Part shown: positions 8,877 to 17,262 of the stretch, in pieces
Layout: each line of letters begins with the position of its first letter
How positions within the stretch are numbered: the first letter of the stretch is position 1
From: Balneolaceae bacterium
GTDB taxonomy: Bacteria; Bacteroidota; Rhodothermia; Balneolales; Balneolaceae
NCBI GenBank assembly: GCA_007134085.1
Contig: SLLL01000183.1
Coordinates: 1-44,232, forward strand
Length of the DNA stretch: 44,232 bases
Reading direction: 5' to 3'
Position numbers and translations under genes: made by a program
Notes under the pieces: model-generated
The model's input: only the letters and a program-made list of their open reading frames with translations
What the model was told of the DNA's origin: nothing
Database searches by the model: none

Positions 8877-8990
8877 ATCGGGGCTTTTATGTAGCTGATG
8901 ATTCTTCATTCGGGATCCAAAATAAGGCCTTTTTAGCTCGTGTGCATTCACTATTTTAGGGCGTAAAATTTCTAATTTTTTATACAGACA

Positions 8991-10061
8991 GTGACAAATA
9001 ACTTACACAAGCCGGTTCTTTTACTTGATGTAGCCCGATGTAAAAAAAACATCGGAAGAATGGTACAAAAGGCAACAGCCTCATATTGTGATTTTCGGCC
9101 TCATTTCAAAACACATCAGTCGGCAACAATTGGTGAGTGGTTTCGGGAAAAAGGTGTAACCGGTATCACAGTTTCTTCTGTTTCTATGGCTGAATATTTT
9201 CACGAAACCGGCTGGAACGATATCACCATTGCATTTCCATTTTTTGCGGCACAGATCGAGGGCTTAATAAAGCTAAACCAATCATGTAAGCTGCGCCTAT
9301 TTGTTAATAGAGCAGAAGACATCCAACTACTTTCAAGGTCTCTCACAAATGATTTTCGGGTTTACATAGAACTTAATACTGGCTCAAACCGCAGCGGTAT
9401 TCATCATGAAAACAGGCTTCAAATTGATTCAATTATTGAGGCCTGTTCCAAATTAGAAAATGTACACTTCCACGGTTTTTATGTGCATCATGGCGGTACG
9501 TACAAGGCACGCAGCAAAGAAGAGATCACAGAGATTATTGCCCCCACCCTCTCCATTTACAAAGATTTGAAAGCTGGCTATCCGGGAGCAAAGTTCTCCC
9601 TTGGTGATACTCCATCGGCAAGTGTAATGACAACTTTTGATAATGTTGATGAATTAACACCCGGTAATTTTGTGTTTTATGACTGGATGCAGGTTCAAAT
9701 TGGAAGTTGTACTCTAAATGATGTTGCGCTTTTTTCACTCTTGCCGGTTGCTCAAGTTTCAAAAGATAATAATCAGGCTATTGTACTTGGAGGTGCCGTT
9801 CATTTGTCGAAAGATTTTGTTGAAGATAATGGTGCGAGAAATTATGGTCAGGTTGTGAACATTATTAATTATGAGATAACGCCAGCGCCACTTTATCTTT
9901 CTGCTTTATCGCAGGAGCACGGCACGATAACGGGAAATGTTGAAACGATAACAGGGAACCATGTAGTTGTTTGTCCCATTCATTCTTGTCTAACTGCAAA
10001 CCTTCATGATCACTATCTAACCACAGATGGCAAAATCATAGATAAACGAATTTTATCATGA
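8991..10061 (+). CDS. PLP enzyme of the D-threonine aldolase / D-serine dehydratase-like (alanine racemase N-terminal) family
   Basis: 356 residues, GTG start. Fold-type III PLP enzyme: the PLP lysine is Lys40 in RPHFKTHQ; the phosphate-binding region and barrel strands follow (VYIELNTGSNRSGI, FHGFYVHHGGTY, FSLGDTPSASV). The metal-binding pair of the family is His331 and Cys333 in CPIHSCLTANL near the end. Such enzymes cleave D-threonine to glycine and acetaldehyde or deaminate D-serine; the sequence does not decide which. It is divergent from the protease-RimK-AstE operon across about 115 bases and overlaps the next membrane protein gene by four bases. The link of a D-amino-acid enzyme to the RimK unit is by position only. 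Confidence 0.88.
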   Translation: MTNNLHKPVLLLDVARCKKNIGRMVQKATASYCDFRPHFKTHQSATIGEWFREKGVTGITVSSVSMAEYFHETGWNDITIAFPFFAAQIEGLIKLNQSCKLRLFVNRAEDIQLLSRSLTNDFRVYIELNTGSNRSGIHHENRLQIDSIIEACSKLENVHFHGFYVHHGGTYKARSKEEITEIIAPTLSIYKDLKAGYPGAKFSLGDTPSASVMTTFDNVDELTPGNFVFYDWMQVQIGSCTLNDVALFSLLPVAQVSKDNNQAIVLGGAVHLSKDFVEDNGARNYGQVVNIINYEITPAPLYLSALSQEHGTITGNVETITGNHVVVCPIHSCLTANLHDHYLTTDGKIIDKRILS

Positions 10062-10555
10062 ATCAGAAATTAACCGTTGAAGAGAAATACTCTCAGTACT
10101 GGCCTTCGATTTGTATCATAAGCATTCTGCTTGCTGTGGCGCTTTTTTATAGCTATCAGGTTACGGCAAATGTGTTGATTGAAGGATATTTGAGGCTGGC
10201 ATCATTCGGATTTCTTGCACTGTCCATACTCAGTTTTTTTAAAATAAGAGATGGCAAAGTGTTAATAGATCTGGAAAATGACTCAGACGGCGTTTTATCC
10301 GTAAAGTATAGCGTGAGAAACCAATACATTCACAGCGAGGAGTGGGCTGTTTCTGAGATGTTTGAAGTGAAAACAGATGTAATGCCGGACAGAAGCCTCT
10401 ACAACAATCTGATGAAAAAAGACAGGTGCGTACGTTTTAGAAGAAAATCAGAAGAAGGTTGGATCTATTTTAATAAGATTAATGGACGCGTAATACCTTT
10501 TACAGAGGAGAATGCTCAACGCATCAGGGACTATCTTGTTAAAATAAAAGGCTGA
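10058..10555 (+). CDS. two-helix membrane protein, unknown function
   Basis: 165 residues starting in the ATGA overlap with the PLP enzyme. Two hydrophobic helices at about residues 16-35 (ICIISILLAVALFYSYQVTA) and 42-61 (GYLRLASFGFLALSILSFFK), then a roughly 100-residue hydrophilic domain, probably beta-rich and cytoplasmic, ending FTEENAQRIRDYLVKIKG. The arrangement (two helices then a PH-like beta domain) resembles bacterial PH-domain-like membrane proteins, but I do not see a diagnostic motif. Its stop abuts pssA's stop from the other strand with zero bases between. Confidence 0.7.
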   Translation: MNQKLTVEEKYSQYWPSICIISILLAVALFYSYQVTANVLIEGYLRLASFGFLALSILSFFKIRDGKVLIDLENDSDGVLSVKYSVRNQYIHSEEWAVSEMFEVKTDVMPDRSLYNNLMKKDRCVRFRRKSEEGWIYFNKINGRVIPFTEENAQRIRDYLVKIKG

Positions 10556-11365
10556 TCAAAGCCCTTCTTCAAGAGGGTCAGGATCATCAGTAAATGCCTG
10601 TTTCCAAAAAATATATAAACCGGTTGCAAGGCCTTTTATCACAAAGAAAGAGAAGACAAACATCAGGCCGATATCCTGGAAGATCACGATGATGATAAAG
10701 TAAACAGCCAGCAGAATAAGCCTGTTTTTATGTTTTTTGATGGATTCCCTGTCGAACTTCGGGATTTTATCAAACGGGATTGTGCTCACCATCAAAAATG
10801 ATAGTAGTACAACTACAGGTACTAATACTGAAAGAACGCCGTGATTCAATCCATCAAACACATCCATACGGTTCATGAATGTCAGATAGAATGCAGCAAG
10901 CATGATCGCATAGGCAGGTGATGGAAGGCCTCTAAAATAGTCGTATTCTACAGTTTTAGATTCTACATTAAATCTTGCCAGCCGTATTGCACCGCAGATT
11001 GGTGCAAGTGCACTAAGCAGTATTCCTACAATCCCCATTTCAAAAAATGCCACGTGATAAACGAGAAAACCGGGTGCTACACCGAAAGAAATCACATCAC
11101 TGAGTGAATCGAGTTCCATTCCAAATTCACTTGTGGCGTTGGTAAGACGAGCCATGAACCCATCAAGAACATCAAACATTCCGGCTAATACGATCAGCCA
11201 TGCTCCCATCATCAGGTTCCCGTCAGAGACCAAAATCATCGACAAAAACCCACAGAAAAGATTCATCAACGTGAAAAAGCTGGGTACTACAAAGCGGGGT
11301 ATCGGTTTAATTTTACGTGGCTTAAACCGCTTTCTGAATCGCTTCTTTTGAATCGGGTATTTCAT
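10556..11365 (-). CDS. pssA: CDP-diacylglycerol-serine O-phosphatidyltransferase
   Basis: Makes phosphatidylserine from CDP-diacylglycerol and L-serine in the inner membrane. 269 residues. The CDP-alcohol phosphotransferase signature D-x2-DG-x2-AR-x8-G-x3-D-x3-D is complete: MFDVLDGFMARLTNATSEFGMELDSLSD. About seven or eight membrane helices follow and precede it; the N-terminus is strongly basic (KKRFRKRFKPRKIK), as in the type II PssA proteins. Direct neighbour downstream of psd on the same strand, so the two steps to phosphatidylethanolamine are encoded together. Gap to psd is 38 bases. Confidence 0.96.
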   Translation of the reverse strand: MKYPIQKKRFRKRFKPRKIKPIPRFVVPSFFTLMNLFCGFLSMILVSDGNLMMGAWLIVLAGMFDVLDGFMARLTNATSEFGMELDSLSDVISFGVAPGFLVYHVAFFEMGIVGILLSALAPICGAIRLARFNVESKTVEYDYFRGLPSPAYAIMLAAFYLTFMNRMDVFDGLNHGVLSVLVPVVVLLSFLMVSTIPFDKIPKFDRESIKKHKNRLILLAVYFIIIVIFQDIGLMFVFSFFVIKGLATGLYIFWKQAFTDDPDPLEEGL

Positions 11366-11403
11366 GCGGTATGTCTGTTAATCTGTATCAGATCGATCTC
11401 GAA

Positions 11404-12063
11404 TTAATCTGTAGAAAGTTTTGCGAGAACGGATTCTCCTGCAACGGTAATATCCCCTTTTTTAACAAGTATTTCAGCATTTTCCGGAAGCAGTACATCC
11501 ATTCGTGAGCCAAATTTCATAATTCCAAACCGTTCACCAGCTTTAATGGTGTCTCCCTCGTTAAGGCGGTATTCAATTCTCCGGGCAAGAAACCCGGTTA
11601 TCTGCTTGAACAGCAGTTTTGTACCGCTTGCATGCTTCACGCCAAAATGTGCCCGCTCGTTCTGTTCTGAAGCGTGATCTTCCCACGCCATAAGGTACTT
11701 CCCTGGATAGTATCTCAGATATTCGAGTGCCCCTGAAATTGGATTTCTGTTCACATGTACATTAAGCGGTGAGAGAAAAATGCTAACCTGAATTGCACCT
11801 GATTTCATGTATTCAGGTTCATCTACAGGCTGAATCAGTACAACTTTTCCATCAGCTGGAGAAATAACCAGGTTGTTTTCTGGGTCTTCAGGCGGAAAAC
11901 GGTCCGGATCGCGGAAGAAATAGAGAACCAATCCACACAACGCTGCCAAAAGCGGATAAACAATCCAGCCAAGCCAGGCAGGGGCAAACGATACTGCATA
12001 GCCTACTGCAATTGAGAAAACAAATACTACAATAATGGTTGAAAAGCCCTCTTTAGCGAGCAT
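11404..12063 (-). CDS. psd: phosphatidylserine decarboxylase (short, soluble-type proenzyme)
   Basis: Converts phosphatidylserine to phosphatidylethanolamine. 219 residues, the short archaeal/Bacteroidota class. N-terminal two membrane helices (residues about 7-48), then the catalytic core with ISPADGKVV, SIFLSPLNVHVNRNPISG (His) and the self-cleavage site Gly185-Ser186 in MKFGSRMDV, where Ser becomes the pyruvoyl group. It lies four bases after rseP and before pssA. The enzyme is expected to be processed into beta and alpha chains of about 20 and 3.6 kDa. Confidence 0.96.
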   Translation of the reverse strand: MLAKEGFSTIIVVFVFSIAVGYAVSFAPAWLGWIVYPLLAALCGLVLYFFRDPDRFPPEDPENNLVISPADGKVVLIQPVDEPEYMKSGAIQVSIFLSPLNVHVNRNPISGALEYLRYYPGKYLMAWEDHASEQNERAHFGVKHASGTKLLFKQITGFLARRIEYRLNEGDTIKAGERFGIMKFGSRMDVLLPENAEILVKKGDITVAGESVLAKLSTD

Positions 12064-12067
12064 TCAG

Positions 12068-13414
12068 TTATCCTCCAATAGTTCTGAGAATGTCATTAAA
12101 CGTGATTAAGATAAAGAGGCCAATCAGAAATATAAAACCAAGCTGCTGCAAGCCCATTCTAACTTTGGGTGATGGTTCTCTCCGGGTTATGCCCTCGTAC
12201 ACCAGAAACATAAAGTGGCCGCCATCCAAAGCAGGGATTGGCAGCATATTCATTATTGCGAGGGTGATACTCAAAAATGCAGTAATATTCCAAAAACCTC
12301 TCCAACCACCTGCATCGGTAGCTTCACGTGTGATGTTCGCGATGGCAACCGGCCCGCCGAGATTCTCCCTCACGGATATGTCGCCGGAGAACATCCGGCC
12401 TATGCCTTTAATTATTCCAAAAAATGTATCATTTGTACGGTCAATTCCCACACCGAAGGCTTGTGCGGCGTTGTATGATTTGATTTCGAGGTCAAATATA
12501 TCAGCAAAATTCGGTGCCTGAATACCAATTCTATTTTCTTCTGGATCGGGTGTTACCTGTAAGGAGAGTAGTTCACCATCACGTAACACGTCCATCTCAA
12601 GAGCAGAATCACTGTTTTGGATGATGTTTACCAATTGAACCCAGAAATTAACCTCCTCCCCATCTACAGCAATAATTCTATCGCCGGGTTTAAAGCCGGC
12701 ATTATAGGCTGGGCTGCCTTCTACTACACCAACTATTTCACTTGGAATGGCATAGGTTTGATCTATGAACTGCCCTTCACGGTTGATAAGGTCGAGGAAA
12801 TCTGGTGGTGTGGGTATAGTGATTGTTTCACCACCACGCTCAACAAGAAAGCTGAGATCTCTGTCAGTTATTGATGAAGGGCTGAATAACTGGTTAAAGT
12901 AATCAACTTCCCTCCCATTTACACCGATTAGCCTGTCTCCGGTTTGAAGGCCAATTTGCGATGCCACACTGCCTTCCTGAATGTAGAGGCCACCAACAGA
13001 TTTAACAGGCACAACAGCTTCGCCATAATTCCATGCCATGCCGGCATAGATAAAAATGGCAAGAATCATATTAAAAACTACTCCTGCGAGAATTACGATG
13101 GTCCGCTGCCAAACAGGCCTGCTCCTGAACTCATCCGGTTTAATCTCCTCCTCAACAAAACTGTCGTCCATCGATTCATCAATCATACCGGCAATCTGAA
13201 CATACCCGCCAAGTGGGGTTGCTCCAATTACATATTCTGTTTCCCCTTTTCTGAAACCGAATATTTTAGGAGGAAAGCCAATAGAAAATTTATTGACTCT
13301 CATCTTAAAATATTTAGCTGCAAGGAAATGTCCGAGTTCGTGTACTGTTACCAGAATGAAAATCGCTGCAATAAAAACTAAGATTGTTGTAGAAAAGCTT
13401 AAGATCCAGTCCAT
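12068..13414 (-). CDS. rseP: RIP metalloprotease RseP (site-2 protease)
   Basis: Membrane zinc protease that cuts transmembrane segments of anti-sigma factors and leftover signal peptides. 448 residues. Zinc motif HELGH in the first membrane helix (VTVHELGHFLAAKYF), the third ligand in NMLPIPALDGGHFMF near residue 395. Two PDZ domains lie between (around SVASQIGLQTGDRLIGVNG and SPAYNAGFKPGDRIIAVDG), as in E. coli RseP. Four membrane helices. Immediately follows dxr with a 3-base gap, the classical dxr-rseP order. The cis anti-sigma targets are not in the window, apart from the soluble anti-sigma-like protein at 29295-29567, which has no membrane segment. Confidence 0.96.
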   Translation of the reverse strand: MDWILSFSTTILVFIAAIFILVTVHELGHFLAAKYFKMRVNKFSIGFPPKIFGFRKGETEYVIGATPLGGYVQIAGMIDESMDDSFVEEEIKPDEFRSRPVWQRTIVILAGVVFNMILAIFIYAGMAWNYGEAVVPVKSVGGLYIQEGSVASQIGLQTGDRLIGVNGREVDYFNQLFSPSSITDRDLSFLVERGGETITIPTPPDFLDLINREGQFIDQTYAIPSEIVGVVEGSPAYNAGFKPGDRIIAVDGEEVNFWVQLVNIIQNSDSALEMDVLRDGELLSLQVTPDPEENRIGIQAPNFADIFDLEIKSYNAAQAFGVGIDRTNDTFFGIIKGIGRMFSGDISVRENLGGPVAIANITREATDAGGWRGFWNITAFLSITLAIMNMLPIPALDGGHFMFLVYEGITRREPSPKVRMGLQQLGFIFLIGLFILITFNDILRTIGG

Positions 13415-13417
13415 AAA

Positions 13418-14572
13418 TTAATTCAATAGTGTATTTGCAAACGCCCGTGTTTCTCTGTCAATAGTTTGTAACGCCAGAGGGGTAATTTCCTTATTCGATT
13501 CTATGCTAATTAATGATGATTCAATGATTTTCGGGATGTCAATATAACGAATTTCCTTTTTTAAAAATCGCTCTACAGCAATTTCATTTGCAGCGTTTAA
13601 TATAGCGGGTTTAAACCCACCGGCTTTTGCCGCATCAATTGCCAGCTGCAGGCAGGGAAAGCGTTCAAAATCTACCGGCATAAACTCCAGATTCATTTGT
13701 TCGCTGTAATTCAGCGTACGGTTGGGATATGCAACTCTATCAGGGTAGGTCAGCGCGTACAAAATTGGCACTTTCATATCGGGCGGGCCAAGCTGTGCTT
13801 TCGAAGACCCATCAACAAACTCAATAATAGAATGGATGATACTCTGCGGATGAATTACCGGTTCAATCTTAGTAACAGGCAGATCAAAAAGCCATTTAGC
13901 TTCAATAATTTCAAGCCCTTTATTCATCATAGTCGATGAATCGATAGTTATTTTAGCACCCATATCCCAATTGGGATGATTCAGGGCATCTTCAAGCGTT
14001 ACATGCTGCATCTGTTTTTTTGTGTAATTCTTGAAGGGGCCTCCGCTTGCCGTGATGATAATTTTACCAATATCTTTTTGATTCTCCCCGATGAGGCACT
14101 GCAGCATGGCAGAATGCTCGGAATCAACGGGAATCAGGTTGCCGTTTTTGAAGGCAGGCAGCTTGGTTAGAATCTCACCTCCCACAACTAACGACTCTTT
14201 ATTTGCAAGCGCAACCTTTTTAGACCTAAGTAGTGCATGATAGGTGGACATAAACCCGGCGAAACCTACGAGGCTATTTAACAGCAGATCGTAGTCTCCC
14301 TCATTCGCATAATTATCTAGCCCATCGTTGCCGTATATGATCGTTTCGGGCTTGTATTCTAGCAGCTCTTCAAATGCTGCGCTGTTTGCACTGTTTGCAA
14401 GTATAACGGTAGCCGGTTTGAAACGATTTGCCTGCTCAGCCAGAAGTGTGTAATTGTTATTGGCTGAGAGGGCAGCTATTTGAAACAAATCATTGGCTTG
14501 TTCAAGTATTTCGAGTGCCTGGGTACCTATGGAACCTGTTGAGCCTAATATTGCGAGCTTTGGTTTATCCAA
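13418..14572 (-). CDS. dxr: 1-deoxy-D-xylulose 5-phosphate reductoisomerase
   Basis: Second enzyme of the MEP isoprenoid pathway: DXP to 2-C-methyl-D-erythritol 4-phosphate with NADPH. The open frame extends to 14755, but the family begins at KLAILGSTGSIG, so I chose TTG 14572 (384 residues, normal length); there is no ATG between the HDAC-like stop and this point. NADPH loop LGSTGSIGTQALEIL, NKESLVVGG, PVDSEHSAM (Asp/Glu metal site), TASGGPF, NWDMGAKITIDSSTMMNKGLE (substrate site) and the C-terminal domain are all present. It lies 44 bases after the HDAC-family gene and 3 before rseP. Without a Shine-Dalgarno the TTG start is moderately uncertain. Confidence 0.95.
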   Translation of the reverse strand: MDKPKLAILGSTGSIGTQALEILEQANDLFQIAALSANNNYTLLAEQANRFKPATVILANSANSAAFEELLEYKPETIIYGNDGLDNYANEGDYDLLLNSLVGFAGFMSTYHALLRSKKVALANKESLVVGGEILTKLPAFKNGNLIPVDSEHSAMLQCLIGENQKDIGKIIITASGGPFKNYTKKQMQHVTLEDALNHPNWDMGAKITIDSSTMMNKGLEIIEAKWLFDLPVTKIEPVIHPQSIIHSIIEFVDGSSKAQLGPPDMKVPILYALTYPDRVAYPNRTLNYSEQMNLEFMPVDFERFPCLQLAIDAAKAGGFKPAILNAANEIAVERFLKKEIRYIDIPKIIESSLISIESNKEITPLALQTIDRETRAFANTLLN

Positions 14573-14615
14573 AATAGAGTGTTGATTATTCTTGACGATT
14601 GAAAATAGAAAATGT

Positions 14616-15527
14616 TCAGTGAAAGTAGCGGTTAGAATAATTTTTTGCAGCCTGAAACATAATTGCATGTGCTTCAACGGTTTCTTGCAGCGTAGGTGCA
14701 TACCCGCCGGAAAGTAACAGCACCATGGGGATCTCTTTTCGGGTGATGGATTCAATCACAAGGTGTTCCCTATCCCTCAGCCCCTTCAGGGTAAGAGAGA
14801 GCCTGCCAAAATGATCGGTTTCAAGCGGATCTATTCCAGCCAGATAGAATACGAGGTCGGGCTTAAACCGGCTGAAAATAGTATCAATAGCAGATTCCAG
14901 CGTCATCAGGTAGGGTTTATCCGTTGTACCGTCAGGAAGCCCTACATCAAGAGTGGATGGCGGCTTGATGAATGGATAATTCTTCTCGCCATGTATGGAA
15001 AATGTAAACACATCGTCATCATCTTTAAAAATCTCAGCCGTACCGTTACCCTGGTGTACATCGCAATCAATAACAAGAACTTTCTGAACCCATTTTGCCT
15101 GTTTCAGTATTTTTATGGCAATGGCAACATCATTGTACACGCAAAAGCCTTCACCATGATCTGGCATGGCGTGATGGGTTCCACCGGCAAGGTTTCCGGC
15201 TATGCCATCCTGGAGCGCCATAATTCCTGCGTTGATGGTACCCTGAACTGCCAGTCTTGATCGGATGGCCAGCCCTTTGGTCCATGGCAGCCCCATCCTC
15301 CGAATCTCTTTCTTGGTAAGCGTGCCATCCCAAACAGCCATGCTGTACCGATTGGTATGTACGGTCTGTAAGCTCGAAAACTCTGCCATGCCTGGTTCTA
15401 CCACGCTGTTTTCTGCGATGATATTCTTAGCCAGCAAATAGCTGTGTAATCCGGAAAATTTCTTCATCGGGAAGATGTGTCCATCCGGTAACGGTGCAAC
15501 ATAACCCGCAGCGTAACTTACCCTCAC
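14616..15527 (-). CDS. histone deacetylase / acetoin-utilisation (AcuC-like) family zinc hydrolase
   Basis: Zinc-dependent deacylase of the arginase/deacetylase fold; 303 residues. Catalytic residues visible: GGTHHAMPDHGEGFCVYND (paired His), DCDVHQGNGTAEIF (Asp and His zinc ligands), AGIDPLETDHFGRLSLT (third Asp) and LSGGYAP (Tyr of the oxyanion site). In bacteria these enzymes deacetylate polyamines, small molecules or proteins; the substrate is not decidable here. GTG start overlaps the pgeF stop as GTGA. It sits between pgeF and dxr, an order likely reflecting cotranscription rather than function. Confidence 0.92.
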   Translation of the reverse strand: MRVSYAAGYVAPLPDGHIFPMKKFSGLHSYLLAKNIIAENSVVEPGMAEFSSLQTVHTNRYSMAVWDGTLTKKEIRRMGLPWTKGLAIRSRLAVQGTINAGIMALQDGIAGNLAGGTHHAMPDHGEGFCVYNDVAIAIKILKQAKWVQKVLVIDCDVHQGNGTAEIFKDDDDVFTFSIHGEKNYPFIKPPSTLDVGLPDGTTDKPYLMTLESAIDTIFSRFKPDLVFYLAGIDPLETDHFGRLSLTLKGLRDREHLVIESITRKEIPMVLLLSGGYAPTLQETVEAHAIMFQAAKNYSNRYFH

Positions 15528-16267
15528 GTTTTTCTTGTTTTGTTAAGCATTACGATGCCTAACATTCTGCCGGCGTTTCCGCGTTCTCTTCTGTAGGAAT
15601 AAAAATCCTGATTTTGAACCGTACACTCTTGCGAAACTTCTATCTGATTTGCAGGAATCTCAGCGGTTAAAAGCTGATGCCGGATGAAAGCTTTCAAATC
15701 AACATGTGGTTTATTGTAACTCGTATAATCACAAAATTGATCAGGGAATTCTCGGGCAACCTCTTCTCCAACCTCAAAATTTTCAAGTGAGATACATGCG
15801 CTAACATAAACATACATCTCTTTTGGATTTGCTCCTGAAGCCACCATCTCTTTCACTCCTTTCGGAACGATCCCAGCCACGGCTCCTCTCCAGCCTGCAT
15901 GAAAAGCGCCCGCAACCTGATTTACGGGATCAACTATCAAAACTGCAGCACAATCGGCTACCTGTATGGCAATCGCAACGTCTGGTGTTTTTGTGATTAA
16001 ACCATCAGCATTATCATAGATTCCGCCCTGCTTCACATAGTTAATTTTAGAACCGTGTACCTGATTGACTAAAGCCAGTTTGGAAAGGTTTATTCCGGTT
16101 TGATCTGATAAAGATTTCAAATTGGAATGAAGCACTTCCGACGAATTTGTTGTGTTAAGCCCCAAATCAAGCCCTTTCCCATCAATTCCAATCCCTCTGT
16201 TAGCGAGTGTAAAAAGCGACGTTACGCCGTTAAGTTGTTTGAATATGTCAGGTTGGATTACTTTCAA
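15524..16267 (-). CDS. pgeF: polyphenol oxidase/laccase-domain protein (YfiH/PgeF family)
   Basis: 247 residues. Family members are zinc enzymes with purine nucleoside phosphorylase/adenosine deaminase activity and, in E. coli, a peptidoglycan-editing role. The signature AFHAGWRGAVAGIV is present, preceded by LVNQVHGSKI (His ligand) and IQVADCAAVLIVD, and followed by the ACISLENFEVG segment. Start is TTG 16267 with AGGAG 10 bases upstream; the ATG at 16277 is out of frame. It overlaps the HDAC-family gene by four bases and is 54 bases from aroE. Confidence 0.93.
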   Translation of the reverse strand: MKVIQPDIFKQLNGVTSLFTLANRGIGIDGKGLDLGLNTTNSSEVLHSNLKSLSDQTGINLSKLALVNQVHGSKINYVKQGGIYDNADGLITKTPDVAIAIQVADCAAVLIVDPVNQVAGAFHAGWRGAVAGIVPKGVKEMVASGANPKEMYVYVSACISLENFEVGEEVAREFPDQFCDYTSYNKPHVDLKAFIRHQLLTAEIPANQIEVSQECTVQNQDFYSYRRERGNAGRMLGIVMLNKTRKT

Positions 16268-16277
16268 ATGTGATCAT

Positions 16278-16282
16278 CTCCT
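16278..16282 (-). promoter_or_regulatory. ribosome-binding site supporting the pgeF TTG start
   Basis: AGGAG on the minus strand 10 bases before TTG 16267. An ATG lies inside the spacer but out of frame, so the site supports a TTG start. Confidence 0.5.
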
Positions 16283-16321
16283 TTTTTCAATGATATACAT
16301 TTCTAAACCTCAACCTCAGCC

Positions 16322-17185
16322 TCAATTCCCAAAATATTGCATCAGAGATTTTCTTACCTCATCAACAGGAAACGGCTTGCCTGTCCATATTTCAAACGAT
16401 TTGCTCCCCTGATAGATGAGCATATCAAGTCCATGAATGATTTCAGCTCCCTGATTTTCAGCAAGGGTCAAAAATTTTGTTTTTAGAGGATTGTACACCA
16501 GATCGTAGCAAACTTTTCCTGTAAGGAGATCAGCGTCCTGTTTTTGAACCGGAGATTCCTCCACATTTGGATGCATGCCCAGCGGTGTTGTGTTAATGAA
16601 AAGATCAGCTTCATCGGCGAATTCTTGCCACTGAGAATAATCAACCACATACACTTCAGCATAGTCACTTTCTATTCTTCTGTCGGCTTGTCTGGAGACA
16701 AACACCAGCTCCTCAAAGCCAAAATTTTCGAGCGATGTTTTTACGGCTTTACTCGCACCGCCTGTACCGAAAATGATCGCCCTGTGAGTATTAAATTCAT
16801 CAAGAACGGTAGTAAGTGGCTGTGAAAACCCAAATTGATCGGTGTTGCTACCAATCAAACGCCCGCCCTTTTTATAAAGCGTGTTTATAGCGCCGATTTG
16901 TTCAGCGTGATCATCGAGTTCATCAACCATCTCAAAAAGTGTTTCCTTGTACGGTATAGTGATGTTACAACCCAGAAACTCATCCCGGTTACACCATAAA
17001 ATGAAGGAACTTACCTCTGAAGGCAGAAGGTTGATGGCGATATAATTCAAATCTAAGCCATATTCACGTATTGCAGTTGTGTGCATGATTGGAGAAAGAG
17101 AGTGGCTGATGGGATGCCCAATCACAAAGAGATGCGGTTTTTTGGAAATCGCCAGTTCTCGAAATTCCCCAAATGTAATTGCCAT
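16322..17185 (-). CDS. aroE: shikimate dehydrogenase (NADP+)
   Basis: Reduces 3-dehydroshikimate to shikimate in the chorismate pathway. 287 residues. Substrate-binding GHPISHSLSPIMHT, catalytic Lys in CNITIPYKET and Asp in NTDQFGFSQP, nucleotide loop FGTGGASKAVKTSL and the C-terminal GLDMLIYQGSKSFEIWTG are all in order. The NADP domain has the glycine loop then FVSRQADRR, whose basic residues fit NADP+. It lies past a strong terminator of the SRPBCC gene, so it must have its own promoter in a very short region or depend on readthrough. Confidence 0.96.
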   Translation of the reverse strand: MAITFGEFRELAISKKPHLFVIGHPISHSLSPIMHTTAIREYGLDLNYIAINLLPSEVSSFILWCNRDEFLGCNITIPYKETLFEMVDELDDHAEQIGAINTLYKKGGRLIGSNTDQFGFSQPLTTVLDEFNTHRAIIFGTGGASKAVKTSLENFGFEELVFVSRQADRRIESDYAEVYVVDYSQWQEFADEADLFINTTPLGMHPNVEESPVQKQDADLLTGKVCYDLVYNPLKTKFLTLAENQGAEIIHGLDMLIYQGSKSFEIWTGKPFPVDEVRKSLMQYFGN

Positions 17186-17207
17186 AAAGTGCAGATGGTT
17201 TAAATAA

Positions 17208-17241
17208 AAAATGCGTTCTCCGGTTAAAGAGAACGCATTTT
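17208..17241 (-). terminator. strong intrinsic terminator of the SRPBCC gene
   Basis: A perfect 13-bp inverted repeat (AAAATGCGTTCTC / GAGAACGCATTTT) with an 8-base loop, followed on the minus strand by TTTTTATTTA-like T-rich sequence. It lies between the SRPBCC stop and the aroE start (22 bases before the aroE ATG). Confidence 0.85.
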
Positions 17242-17262
17242 AAAATGATTCGGAAATAACGA

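Noticed and set aside
10545-10580. Small inverted repeat at the abutting stops of the membrane protein and pssA genes
   Set aside because: A 4-bp GGCT/AGCC stem within coding sequence; not enough for a bidirectional terminator.
12944-13381. 145-residue plus-strand open frame opposite rseP
   Set aside because: It is opposite the HELGH and PDZ regions of a certain gene and has no motif of its own.
14573-14755. N-terminal extension of dxr
   Set aside because: The extra 61 residues overlap the HDAC-family gene and do not resemble the DXR family, which begins at the KLAILGSTGSIG strand.
14763-15260. 165-residue plus-strand open frame opposite the HDAC-family gene
   Set aside because: The minus-strand protein has all deacetylase catalytic motifs; this frame shows no family motif and looks like a complement shadow.
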